A stretch of 64,000 bases of DNA from Erysipelotrichaceae bacterium (lineage in GTDB: Bacteria > Bacillota_I > Bacilli_A > Erysipelotrichales > Erysipelotrichaceae), in assembly GCA_030694975.1 (NCBI GenBank), contig JAUYTU010000019.1, positions 1 through 64,000 of the forward strand, written 5' to 3'. The notes beneath the pieces were generated by a model, which did no database searches, was not told the origin of the DNA, and worked only from the letters and a program-made list of their open reading frames with translations. How positions within the stretch are numbered: the first letter of the stretch is position 1; the number at the start of each line of letters is the position of its first letter. This document shows, piece by piece, positions 54,788 through 63,743 of the stretch. The position numbers and the translations under genes were made by a program.

Positions 54788-56203
54788 ATGTCAAAAGTAA
54801 ATGAGTTGTTTAATCATTCGATTAAAGTAACCAATGTCGGTTTGGAAACATTCTATCAAACGGTAGTTGAGCAAAATGTATCCGCTGTTCATGTCGAATG
54901 GCGTCCGGTGGCCGGTGGGAATGCAAAACTAGCTTCTCTATTGGCGAAGTTGAATACTCCGGAAATCGAAGAGGCGAACAAAAAGGCCTTTGATATCATG
55001 AACAATGCGGAACCTGTGCTTACTGATATCCGTTATGCCTATGAAGTTCTTGAAGGTATGGATAAGTATACCATTGGTCATGCCGGTCCCCCATTGGCTT
55101 GGGAAGACATGTGCGGTCCTTTGCAAGGCGCTGTTCTTGGAGCGATTATGTATGAAGGACTTTCAAACAGTCTAGAAGAATCGGAAGAACTTGTCAAAGC
55201 AGGTAAAATCAAATTCAAATCCAATCACAGCATGGGTGCTGTCGGTCCGATGACCGGCATGGTCACCTATTCAATGCCGCTATGGGAAGTTACAAATACT
55301 TCCTATGGAAACAAGGCTTATTGCCCTTTCAATGAAGGTTTGGGAAAAGTTATGCGCTTTGGCGCAAACGGACCGGATGTTATTGAGCGCTTAAAATGGT
55401 TGGAAACATCCTTAGGGCCAGCCATGAAAAAAGCACTGACATTATCGGGACCGATTTCACTTAAAGTTATAATTGCTAAGGCCCTTGCCATGGGCGATGA
55501 AATGCACCAACGCAATACCGGCGCAAGCTCATTGTTTGTTCGTGAAATCATGAAATACTTGGTTCAAGCAGTGGAAGACAAAGATGAATTATTCAAAATT
55601 ACTGAGTTTGTTACTGGAAATGATCAGTTCTTCCTCAACATTGCGATGGCAACCGGTAAAGCGATTTGTGATCCAGTGAAAAATGTACCTAACAGTACAG
55701 TCGTTACAACGTTGAGCCGTAACGGTACTAACTTTGGTATCAAAGTAAGTGCTTTAGGTGAAGAATGGTTTGAGGCTCCGGTCAATCAACCCAAGGGATT
55801 ATATTTCCCGGGATATTCCGCCGAAGATGCTAATCCGGACATCGGTGACAGTACCATTATTGAAACCTTCGGAATCGGTGGTTTCGCGATGGGGTCTGCT
55901 CCGGCTGTCGTACGATTTGTAGGTGCAAGTTCCGTCGATGAAGCGATTGCTTATTCGAAAGAAATGCAAGATATATGCGTCGGTTTGAGTCCACATTTCG
56001 TCATTCCGAATATGAATTTCGTAGGTACGGCAACGGCTATCGATATTCGCAAAGTAGTTGAAACGGGTAGTTTGCCTGTAATCAATACCGGTATGGCGCA
56101 TAAAAAGCCGGGTATCGGTCAGGTGGGGGCTGGAATCGTTTTTGCACCGCTTGACTGTTTCGTTAAAGCTCTAACAGCTTTTGGCGAAAAATACGGTCAA
56201 TAG
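54788..56203 (+). CDS. DUF1116 protein, AllG/YlbE-like, copy 1
   Basis: A 471-residue protein of the YlbE/AllG family. Family blocks: VNVGLETFYQTV-like start (KVTNVGLETF), HVEWRPVAGG, GHAGPPLAWEDMCGPLQGA, GAVGPMTGMV, GDEMHQRN, YFPGYSAEDANPDIGDS. Works with FdrA and DUF2877 in carbamoyl transfer. Follows fdrA by 12 bases with AGGAGG. A second copy (62319) replaces several of these residues. Confidence 0.88.
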   Translation: MSKVNELFNHSIKVTNVGLETFYQTVVEQNVSAVHVEWRPVAGGNAKLASLLAKLNTPEIEEANKKAFDIMNNAEPVLTDIRYAYEVLEGMDKYTIGHAGPPLAWEDMCGPLQGAVLGAIMYEGLSNSLEESEELVKAGKIKFKSNHSMGAVGPMTGMVTYSMPLWEVTNTSYGNKAYCPFNEGLGKVMRFGANGPDVIERLKWLETSLGPAMKKALTLSGPISLKVIIAKALAMGDEMHQRNTGASSLFVREIMKYLVQAVEDKDELFKITEFVTGNDQFFLNIAMATGKAICDPVKNVPNSTVVTTLSRNGTNFGIKVSALGEEWFEAPVNQPKGLYFPGYSAEDANPDIGDSTIIETFGIGGFAMGSAPAVVRFVGASSVDEAIAYSKEMQDICVGLSPHFVIPNMNFVGTATAIDIRKVVETGSLPVINTGMAHKKPGIGQVGAGIVFAPLDCFVKALTAFGEKYGQ

Positions 56204-56256
56204 TTTAGTTTTTACGGACATTGTCCGAGAGTATTCATTACCACAGGAGGGAAAAA

Positions 56257-57267
56257 ATGAATAAATTAGTAAAAGTCATACTCATCGCCATGTTAGCATT
56301 TGCGTTTGCTGCATGCGGTCCAAAAGAAGTAGAGGAAGACAAAGTCTTCACAGTCAAACTTCATCATGCTCAACTTGAAACCACAGCGATGCACTTAGGT
56401 TCTGTGAAGTTTAAAGAATTGGTTGAAGCAGGCACCAATGGAAAAGTTAAAATTGACATCTTTCCGAATGCCCAATTAGGTACAGATACTGAAGCTGCTG
56501 AATACATCCAAACCGGATCCATTCAAGCGGGTATCATTCCCACCGCAAAATTAAGCGGATTCCATGCACCGATTCAAATTCTTGATCTACCGTTCTTATT
56601 CCCGAATCGCGAATCCTTATACAAAACCATGGATGACCCTGAATTTTTAGAAAAAGTCTTCAAACCGATGGAAACTGTTGGGTTCAAAGGCATTAACTTC
56701 TGGGAAAGCGGATTCAAACAATTCACCGCTGACAGAGAAATTCATGCTCCGGCTGATTTTGTAGGTACTAAGTTCCGTACGATGGAATCACCGTTGATTA
56801 TTGCTCAGTTTAAAGCTGTGGGTTCCAATCCGGTTCCGATTGACTTTGCTGAAACATACAATGCTCTTCAACAGAAAATCGTTAACGGACAAGAAAATCC
56901 GGTCGTATCCATTAAGAACATGAAATTCTACGAAGTACAATCGAATATGATCATTTCAAATCATGCGTACTTGGGTTATGCATTCTTATTTGGTAACACT
57001 TTCTGGAATACGTTGCCGAAAGAATATCAAGATGTCATTCTTGAAGCTGCTGTTGAAGCTGCTGAGTACGAACGTCAATTGTCGATTGATTCGGAAGCTA
57101 CGATGATTGCTGAAATCGCCGCATCCGGAACAACAGTTACTTATTTGACAGAAGCTGAAATCGCAGTGTTTGCCGCAGTTATGAAGCCGGTTCATGAAGA
57201 GTTCCGTGATGTCTTAGGTTCTGATCTTCTCGACTTGACCTATAGATTAATTGAAGAATACAAATAG
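56257..57267 (+). CDS. dctP: TRAP transporter solute-binding lipoprotein DctP
   Basis: A 336-residue lipoprotein (signal peptide, lipobox FAAC, Cys about 21). Family features: FTVKLHHAQLETT, FPNAQLGTD, and the carboxylate-clamping Arg in GTKFRTMESP, then QENPV. The Arg implies an anionic, probably carboxylate, ligand. Start at 56257 follows AGGAGG. Directly downstream of DUF1116, so the ligand is likely the pathway substrate. Confidence 0.9.
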   Translation: MNKLVKVILIAMLAFAFAACGPKEVEEDKVFTVKLHHAQLETTAMHLGSVKFKELVEAGTNGKVKIDIFPNAQLGTDTEAAEYIQTGSIQAGIIPTAKLSGFHAPIQILDLPFLFPNRESLYKTMDDPEFLEKVFKPMETVGFKGINFWESGFKQFTADREIHAPADFVGTKFRTMESPLIIAQFKAVGSNPVPIDFAETYNALQQKIVNGQENPVVSIKNMKFYEVQSNMIISNHAYLGYAFLFGNTFWNTLPKEYQDVILEAAVEAAEYERQLSIDSEATMIAEIAASGTTVTYLTEAEIAVFAAVMKPVHEEFRDVLGSDLLDLTYRLIEEYK

Positions 57268-57276
57268 TTAGTTTAC

Positions 57277-57308
57277 TTCAGCGGTGCGAATAAAATCGCA
57301 TCGCTGAA
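57277..57308 (+). terminator. Intercistronic hairpin after dctP
   Basis: A 13-base stem with one wobble (TTCAGCGGTGCGA pairing with TCGCATCGCTGAA) around ATAAAA, no strong T-run. Likely 3' stabiliser or partial terminator, as after livK. Confidence 0.7.
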
Positions 57309-57329
57309 TTTGAGAGGAGGAAAAGACCT

Positions 57330-57836
57330 ATGTTCAAGGTATTGGATAAGATTCTTACGTATTTCGAAAACACATTGGTCGTAACCGGATTATTAAGTGT
57401 TACCTTTGTACTGTTTATTAACGTTGTGTTGCGCTATGTTTTTAAGGCTGGCTTAGTGTGGGCAGAAGAATATGCCCGATATGCCATCATTTGGATCGTT
57501 ATGGCAGGCAGCGGCGCTGCGGTACGCGAAAATATGCATATGAGTATCACTGCACTTGTCGATGTTACCAAAGGAAAAACCTTTCACTTTATCATCAATA
57601 TGTTCGTCATCGCCGCATCAATGACATTTTCGATATTCTTAATATATTTCGGATTTAGACTGACATCATCAATGATTGCTAATAATCAGGTTTCACCAGC
57701 ATTAGAAATCCCCCTTTGGTGGATTTATATATCGATTCCGATTGGCGGTACCTTGATGACGATTCGCTACATTCAATCATTCTTTAAGCAACTGGCTAAC
57801 TACAGGAAAGGTAAATCGGAGGATCTTGCATTATGA
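57330..57836 (+). CDS. dctQ: TRAP transporter small membrane subunit DctQ
   Basis: A 168-residue protein with four membrane segments. FINVVLRYVFKAGLVWAEEYARY and the WWIYISIPIGG motif are diagnostic of DctQ. AGAGGAGG precedes the ATG. Overlaps dctM by four bases. Confidence 0.93.
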   Translation: MFKVLDKILTYFENTLVVTGLLSVTFVLFINVVLRYVFKAGLVWAEEYARYAIIWIVMAGSGAAVRENMHMSITALVDVTKGKTFHFIINMFVIAASMTFSIFLIYFGFRLTSSMIANNQVSPALEIPLWWIYISIPIGGTLMTIRYIQSFFKQLANYRKGKSEDLAL

Positions 57837-59119
57837 TCATTACATTATTTTTATTGCTAGCCATCCTGCTGTTTGCTACCGTTCCGATCTTCGTAGCACT
57901 TTCTGGCTCAGTCGCTGTTAGCTTTGCCTTATTCAACGATATGGATTTGGTCATCATTCTACAACGTATGTTCGCCGGAGTTAATAAGTTCTCGCTGATG
58001 AGCATTCCGCTGTTTGTGCTGGCTGCCAATTTAATGGGTGAAGGTGGAATTTCAAAACGCATCATCCGTTTAGCTAATGTATTCGTCGGGCATATTCCTG
58101 GAGGTCTTGGGATAAGCGTTGTTGTATCCTGCTTGTTCTTTGGGGCAATTTCGGGATCCGCACCGGCAACCGTCGTTGCAATCGGTGCATTACTTTATCC
58201 GGCATTAAGAGAAAAGAAATATCCGGAAGGATACTCGGTCGGTGTTATTACGAGTGCAGGATCGTTGGGTATCATCATTCCGCCATCGGTTACCATGATC
58301 GTCTATGGTACCGTAACCGGTGCTTCGGTCGGAACATTGTTTATGGCTGGTTTTGGAGCCGGATTAATCTATGCATTGCTCTATATCATTTACACCGTGT
58401 ATGTTGCATACAAGCATCCAGAGATTGAACGTGATCGTAAATCAACCTGGCCCGAACGAGGAGCTGCATTGCTTGATTCCATGTGGGGATTGGGTGTTCC
58501 GGTCATCATTCTTGGCGGTATCTATGGCGGTGTGTTTACACCGACGGAAGCTGCTGCCGTTGCCTCGGTTTACTCATTGTTTGTAGCCATGGTCGTATAT
58601 CGTGAACTGAAATTTAAAGACATGCTCAAATGTGTGTTGGGTGCCGCACTAACTACGGTTCAAGTCATGATCTTGCTGGCTGCCGCATCTGTATTTGCTT
58701 GGATTCTGACATCCGAAGGTATTACCGTTGCACTAGCAAATGCCGTACTTTCTGTTAGTTCCGAACAATGGATGATCTTAATGATGATGAACATCATCTT
58801 GCTGATTGCCGGTATGTTCATTGATGGAGCTTCAATCATCACGATTCTAGGACCTCTTTTCTTCCCAATTGCCGTTGCTGCCGGTATTGACATCATTCAC
58901 TTAGGTATCGTCATGACAGTCAACGCTGCCGTCGGAATGTTTACACCGCCCTTCGGACTTAACTTATTCGTTGCTTCCAGTATTACGAAGCAGCCGATTC
59001 TCAAAGTATCAAAAGGTGCATTTCCATTCATAATTATTTCCATCATTGCTTTGCTTCTAATCACATACTTCCCGGAAATCAGTCTATGGCTTCCGCGTCA
59101 AGTGTATGGAGCATGGTAG
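57833..59119 (+). CDS. dctM: TRAP transporter large permease DctM
   Basis: A 428-residue sodium-coupled permease with about 12 segments. FGAISGSAPATVVAIG and IGMLTPP-like VGMFTPPFGLNLF are the paired family motifs. Forms the transporter with DctP and DctQ. Confidence 0.94.
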   Translation: MIITLFLLLAILLFATVPIFVALSGSVAVSFALFNDMDLVIILQRMFAGVNKFSLMSIPLFVLAANLMGEGGISKRIIRLANVFVGHIPGGLGISVVVSCLFFGAISGSAPATVVAIGALLYPALREKKYPEGYSVGVITSAGSLGIIIPPSVTMIVYGTVTGASVGTLFMAGFGAGLIYALLYIIYTVYVAYKHPEIERDRKSTWPERGAALLDSMWGLGVPVIILGGIYGGVFTPTEAAAVASVYSLFVAMVVYRELKFKDMLKCVLGAALTTVQVMILLAAASVFAWILTSEGITVALANAVLSVSSEQWMILMMMNIILLIAGMFIDGASIITILGPLFFPIAVAAGIDIIHLGIVMTVNAAVGMFTPPFGLNLFVASSITKQPILKVSKGAFPFIIISIIALLLITYFPEISLWLPRQVYGAW

Positions 59120-59139
59120 TCAAAAAATACCCAGGTTGT

Positions 59140-59170
59140 TTCCTTCACCGGTCACCGGTGAAGGAATTTT
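59140..59170 (+). terminator. Strong hairpin after dctM
   Basis: A perfect 12-bp stem (TTCCTTCACCGG at 59140-59151, CCGGTGAAGGAA at 59155-59166) with TCA loop and TTTTC. Could end or attenuate the operon before lctP. Confidence 0.75.
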
Positions 59171-59211
59171 CATAGAAATCCATAAATTGTGATAGAAAGA
59201 GGATAGGGGAA

Positions 59212-60819
59212 ATGAATATTCCATTGAATTTCGGGATGTGGATTCTGGCCGCATTACCCATCATTGTATTATTGGTATTAATGGTCGGATTCCAATGGGG
59301 AGCAACGAAAGCTGCGCCGATTGGATTTTTGATTGCGTTGTTTACAGGTCTTTTCTTTTATAAAGCAGACCTGATTTTGGTTCTGATTGAGAGTCTAAAA
59401 GGTGCATGGAGTACGATGGTCGTACTTATCGTGGTGTGGCCGGCCATTCTGCTGTTTGAAGTTGTCAGCGAAGCCAAAGCCTTTACCGTGTTTCGTAATG
59501 GATTACAAAAATACACGCCCAATGAACTGGTTCAAGTCATTGCTTTGGGTTGGGTATTTATGAGTTTCTTACAAGGTATTACCGGATTTGGCGTACCGGT
59601 TGCGGTAGGTGCACCACTTTTAGTAGGAATTGGTGTCACTCCGATTTGGGCCGTATTGATTCCCCTCATCGGACATGCTTGGGCTAACACCTTTGGAACA
59701 TTGGCTGTAGCATGGGATGCGCTTGTTTTACAAACCAATCTGGCAGCAAATCCGACTCTTTTACTTCAAACCGCTTTATGGGCCGCAAGCTTCATTTGGG
59801 TTTGGAACTTCATTACCGGTATCGCGATTTGTTGGATCTATGGTAAAAAAGAAGGTCTGATCCGCGGATTACCGGTGGTTATCGTTATTTCGCTTATTCA
59901 AGGCGGCGGACAATTGCTATTGAGTCAAGTCAACCAGACGCTGGCAGCTTTTATTCCGGCGGTTCTATCGTTGATTGCTATATTTTTGATTGGCAGAACC
60001 AAAACTTATGGAAAACCTTGGCGTATAGAAAACAGTAAAGTCATGAACCGTCAAAACAATGGTGCGGTTCAAGATTATCCAAAAGATATGAACATGCATC
60101 AGGCGTTTTTACCTTATTACGTACTCACGTTCATTACACTTTTCATCTTACTGATTCAACCGATTAAACAATTCTTGGGTCAGATTAAATTCGGATTCGC
60201 ATTCCCTGAAACAATAACCGGATTTGGATATGTTAATGCTGCAACCGCATCGTTTTCACCTTTCTCACCATTGACACATGCCGGTATGTTTTTGCTTCTA
60301 TCTTCATACATCGGCTATGTTTTCTTTAAGAAACACGGATGGATCCAGAAAGATGGCGGTAAAGCTGTTATAAGTCGATCGCTTGAAAAAACACTGCCAT
60401 CAGCACTTGCGGTTCTAGGATTTATTTTAATGTCCAGAATCATGGGCGGAACAGGACAAACCGTTATTCTTGCTCAAGGCATTGCATCGACTTTAGGAAA
60501 GAGTTATGCAATTCTTGCGCCGGTCGTCGGAATGTTAGGAGCATTTATGACCAGTTCGAATATGGCATCCAATATCTTATTTGGTGAATTTCAGTTAACG
60601 ACCGCAAAAATTCTGTCGCTCAATGTTGCCGCAATTCTGGGCGCTCAGACAGCAGGAGGCGCGATTGGAAACACCATTTGTCCGGGCAATATTATCCTAG
60701 GTACCACAACTGCGGGTATTCTTGGCCAGGAAGGTGTCGTACTCAAGAAAGTTCTACCGATTACGGTTACAGCCGCAGTGATTGTCGGAGCAATATTATT
60801 TATAACACAAGTGTTGTAG
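59212..60819 (+). CDS. LctP/LldP-family monocarboxylate permease
   Basis: A 535-residue membrane protein with about 14 segments. FLQGITGFGVPVAVGAPLLVGIGVTP, HAWANTFGTLAVAWDAL and the late TSSNMASNILFGEFQ are typical of L-lactate/glycolate permeases. In this operon it may take up the substrate or export a small acid such as oxamate, a lactate/pyruvate analogue. No lactate dehydrogenase is nearby. Confidence 0.85.
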   Translation: MNIPLNFGMWILAALPIIVLLVLMVGFQWGATKAAPIGFLIALFTGLFFYKADLILVLIESLKGAWSTMVVLIVVWPAILLFEVVSEAKAFTVFRNGLQKYTPNELVQVIALGWVFMSFLQGITGFGVPVAVGAPLLVGIGVTPIWAVLIPLIGHAWANTFGTLAVAWDALVLQTNLAANPTLLLQTALWAASFIWVWNFITGIAICWIYGKKEGLIRGLPVVIVISLIQGGGQLLLSQVNQTLAAFIPAVLSLIAIFLIGRTKTYGKPWRIENSKVMNRQNNGAVQDYPKDMNMHQAFLPYYVLTFITLFILLIQPIKQFLGQIKFGFAFPETITGFGYVNAATASFSPFSPLTHAGMFLLLSSYIGYVFFKKHGWIQKDGGKAVISRSLEKTLPSALAVLGFILMSRIMGGTGQTVILAQGIASTLGKSYAILAPVVGMLGAFMTSSNMASNILFGEFQLTTAKILSLNVAAILGAQTAGGAIGNTICPGNIILGTTTAGILGQEGVVLKKVLPITVTAAVIVGAILFITQVL

Positions 60820-60832
60820 AAAAGGAGGGTTT

Positions 60833-62296
60833 ATGAAAAAACTCATAACCAATGCTACATATTTGACTAAAGATTACACTTGGCAAACGGGGAATATCTT
60901 AATAGAAGAAGGAAAGATTGCTAATTTAGGTTGTGATTTGGTTTCCGTCGATGAAACCATCGATGCAAAAGGGCAGATTGTCATCCCCGGACTTATTAAT
61001 GCTCACTCACATTCTTATACGAGTTTTTTAAAGGGAACGATTGACAATGTACCCTTGGATATTTATATGTTGCATGCTTTTGCGGGAAACACCGTCAGAA
61101 ATCCAAGGGAGATTTATGTATCTACCCAGCTAGAAGGACTCCAATTATTAAAGTTTGGTGTTACTTCAACCTTTGATCATTTCATGATGCGACCAAAAGC
61201 AACGTTGGAAGGTATGGAATCCGCCGCAACTGCCTACACGGATTGTGGAATCAAGGCGAATATCGCCCCTCAATACTCAGATTTGCCGTTTACGGATACC
61301 ATTCCTTTTGAAAAGGATGAGTTACCCAAAGAATTTCACAGTTTACCCTCATCCATGAGCCATGAGGAATACTTTGACTTAATGAAAAAGGCGATGGAAA
61401 AGTACAACGGCAAAAGTAAAGTTAATTTTGTAGTCGGTGTAGATGGTCCGCAGCGTTGCAGTGATGAGCTTATGATTAAAACAGCTGAATTTATTAAAGA
61501 GCATGACTGTGGTTGGCATACGCATATTTTAGAAACAAAAACGCAAGCCGTAGCATCCTATAATCGTTATGGTAAAGGTTTGATTGAATATATCGATGAG
61601 TTGGGATTATTGAACAAGAAAACAAGCTTTGTGCATTATATTTGGGTAACCGATGTTGAGAGAGAATTGGTACGTAAAAACCAAGTCAATATCGTCCATT
61701 GCCCAAGTTCTTCTTTGCATCTTGGAAGTGGTGTAGCACCGGTCGATCAATTGGTAAAAGATGGCAATAAAGTGGCCATCGGTACCGATGGCGGAAATTC
61801 CGGGAATCTGAATTTACTTGAGAAAATACGTCTGACCGCAGACTTGCACAATTTGTCACAGCCGGATTATGATCTGTGGCTATCGGCCAAGCAATCCTTA
61901 CAGATGTGCTATGATAACGGTGCACGGGTGATGATGCGCGATAATATTGGCAAGATTGAAGTAGGTTATGCGGCTGATTTGGTGTTTATCGATACGATGA
62001 ACATCCTTTGGCAACCCATTCGCGATATCCTGACGCAGTTGGTCTATATGGAAACCGGTCAGAATATCGTTCGTGTAATGATTGATGGGGAGACGGTCGT
62101 ACAAGACGGTAAGTCATTGTTGATTGATGAACAAGCCCTTATCAAAGAAGCGATGGAAATTTCAGAGAAACTTTCAGCAACGACGAAGGAAGCGTTTGTG
62201 CGTCTTGAACTACAGCATCCTTATTTCAGAAAGATGTATTTAAGAGAAATTAAAAAGGATATCGGCATGAACAGATTTATCCGTCCAGTCGAGTAA
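60833..62296 (+). CDS. Metal-dependent amidohydrolase/deaminase (SsnA/AtzB/TrzN-like)
   Basis: A 487-residue TIM-barrel amidohydrolase. Ligands: NAHSHSYTS (HxH, about residue 60), WHTHILETKT (His), a position where VHYIWVTD supplies the next His, and IGTDGG (catalytic Asp). Resembles chlorohydrolase/deaminase subgroup enzymes that hydrolyse C-N or C-Cl on purine, pyrimidine and triazine rings. In this operon it could deaminate the ring before opening. AAAGGAGG precedes the ATG. Confidence 0.85.
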   Translation: MKKLITNATYLTKDYTWQTGNILIEEGKIANLGCDLVSVDETIDAKGQIVIPGLINAHSHSYTSFLKGTIDNVPLDIYMLHAFAGNTVRNPREIYVSTQLEGLQLLKFGVTSTFDHFMMRPKATLEGMESAATAYTDCGIKANIAPQYSDLPFTDTIPFEKDELPKEFHSLPSSMSHEEYFDLMKKAMEKYNGKSKVNFVVGVDGPQRCSDELMIKTAEFIKEHDCGWHTHILETKTQAVASYNRYGKGLIEYIDELGLLNKKTSFVHYIWVTDVERELVRKNQVNIVHCPSSSLHLGSGVAPVDQLVKDGNKVAIGTDGGNSGNLNLLEKIRLTADLHNLSQPDYDLWLSAKQSLQMCYDNGARVMMRDNIGKIEVGYAADLVFIDTMNILWQPIRDILTQLVYMETGQNIVRVMIDGETVVQDGKSLLIDEQALIKEAMEISEKLSATTKEAFVRLELQHPYFRKMYLREIKKDIGMNRFIRPVE

Positions 62297-62318
62297 TAAT
62301 AAGAAAGCAGGTGTTATT

Positions 62319-63743
62319 TTGAGCTCAGTTAATAATTTATTCGGATCAAAGTTGAATGTTCTCAATGTCGGACTTGAGCAGTTTTATCTGACATTGCAAC
62401 AACAAAACGTGGAGTCCGGTCATGTTGAGTGGAAACCGCGTGCTCAAGGCGACCTGGAATACGTTAAGATGGTCGATGCATTGACAAGTGATCCGCGAGT
62501 CGTTGAAGCCAATCAGAAGGCGTTTAATAAACTGAATGCGGCTGCGCCGGTATGGGTTGATGTCAAACCGGCGCACCAAGCCATACATTTAGACCGTTAT
62601 ACACTTCTGCATGCTGGCCCACCCATTGAGTTTAAAGATATGTGTGTTCCGATGCAAGGAGCGGTATTTGCGGCACTTATGTATGAAGGATTGGCTGAAA
62701 ATGATGTCCAGGCACATGAATTAGCTTTGAATCGCATTCACTTTGAACCTTGTCATCATTATGGATGTGTCGGTCCGATGACCGGCGTGATATCTTATTC
62801 CATGCCGTTGCTTTGTGTGAAGAATACTGAAGAAGGAAACATGGCTTATTCAACCTTTAATGAAGGTGCCGGCGATGTCGCTCGATTTGGGGCGTATGGC
62901 GAAAATACCGTTCGTCGCTTAAAGTGGATTGAAACAGTACTGGCGCCAACGATGAAGAACATCGTGGATAAAGGATCGGTTAACTTAAAAGTACTGATCT
63001 CACAAGCGTTGAACATGGGAGATGAGTTGCATATGCGCAATAACTCGTCAACTCCGATTTTTTTAAAAACGATTATGGCGGCACTGACGGAAAGTGCTGA
63101 TTCAAACTCACTTCCGGAAATAGCTCGGTTCTTAACAACCAATAACGATCAGTTTTTCCTAAACTTTGCGATGGCAGCGATGAAAGCCTCCGCTGATGCG
63201 GCAAGCCATATACCATATTCTACCATGGTTACAGCCATGGCTAGAAATGGGGTCAATATTGGTATTCGAGTCAGCGGGCTGTACGATCAATGGTTTATAG
63301 CACCAGCCGCAGATGTTGACGGACTTTATTTCCCGGGATATACCGCTGATGATGCTAATCCGGACATTGGGGACAGTGCCATCATGGAAACCGGGGGTGT
63401 GGGTGGATTTGCAATGGCAGCTGCTCCGGCCATCGTTAAACTGTTAGGCGCAGGCTCAGTGGCTGATGCACTCAACTATACCCATGAAATGTATGATATC
63501 TGCTTGGGTGAGAGTGCAATGTTCGCGATTCCGAATCTTAACTTTAGAGGATCACCATTAGGCATCAACATTGTTCGAGTCGTCGAAACCGGAACACTAC
63601 CGGTTATCAATACAGCAATTGCCAGTAAAAAAGCGGGTGGCGGGATGGTTGGGGCAGGGGTTGCCCGTACACCCATTGCTATGTTTAAAGAAGCAATTAA
63701 AACACTATATAAACAAATGGAGGAATCATATGAAAGATTTTAA
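62319..63743 (+). CDS. DUF1116 protein, AllG/YlbE-like, copy 2
   Basis: A 474-residue paralog of the product at 54788, starting at a TTG after AGGTG; the two N-termini align residue for residue (SSVNNLFGSKLNVLNVGLEQF against SKVNELFNHSIKVTNVGLETF), confirming the TTG. Shared blocks include HAGPP, CVGPMTG, YFPGYTADDANPDIGDS. Differences near the conserved core (HHYGCVG for HSMGAVG) suggest another substrate or a heteromeric partner. No second fdrA is present in the window. Confidence 0.87.
   Translation: MSSVNNLFGSKLNVLNVGLEQFYLTLQQQNVESGHVEWKPRAQGDLEYVKMVDALTSDPRVVEANQKAFNKLNAAAPVWVDVKPAHQAIHLDRYTLLHAGPPIEFKDMCVPMQGAVFAALMYEGLAENDVQAHELALNRIHFEPCHHYGCVGPMTGVISYSMPLLCVKNTEEGNMAYSTFNEGAGDVARFGAYGENTVRRLKWIETVLAPTMKNIVDKGSVNLKVLISQALNMGDELHMRNNSSTPIFLKTIMAALTESADSNSLPEIARFLTTNNDQFFLNFAMAAMKASADAASHIPYSTMVTAMARNGVNIGIRVSGLYDQWFIAPAADVDGLYFPGYTADDANPDIGDSAIMETGGVGGFAMAAAPAIVKLLGAGSVADALNYTHEMYDICLGESAMFAIPNLNFRGSPLGINIVRVVETGTLPVINTAIASKKAGGGMVGAGVARTPIAMFKEAIKTLYKQMEESYERF

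Noticed and set aside
59212-60819. Lactate utilisation operon
   Set aside because: The LctP-type permease has no lactate oxidation genes beside it and is embedded in the ring-catabolism operon.
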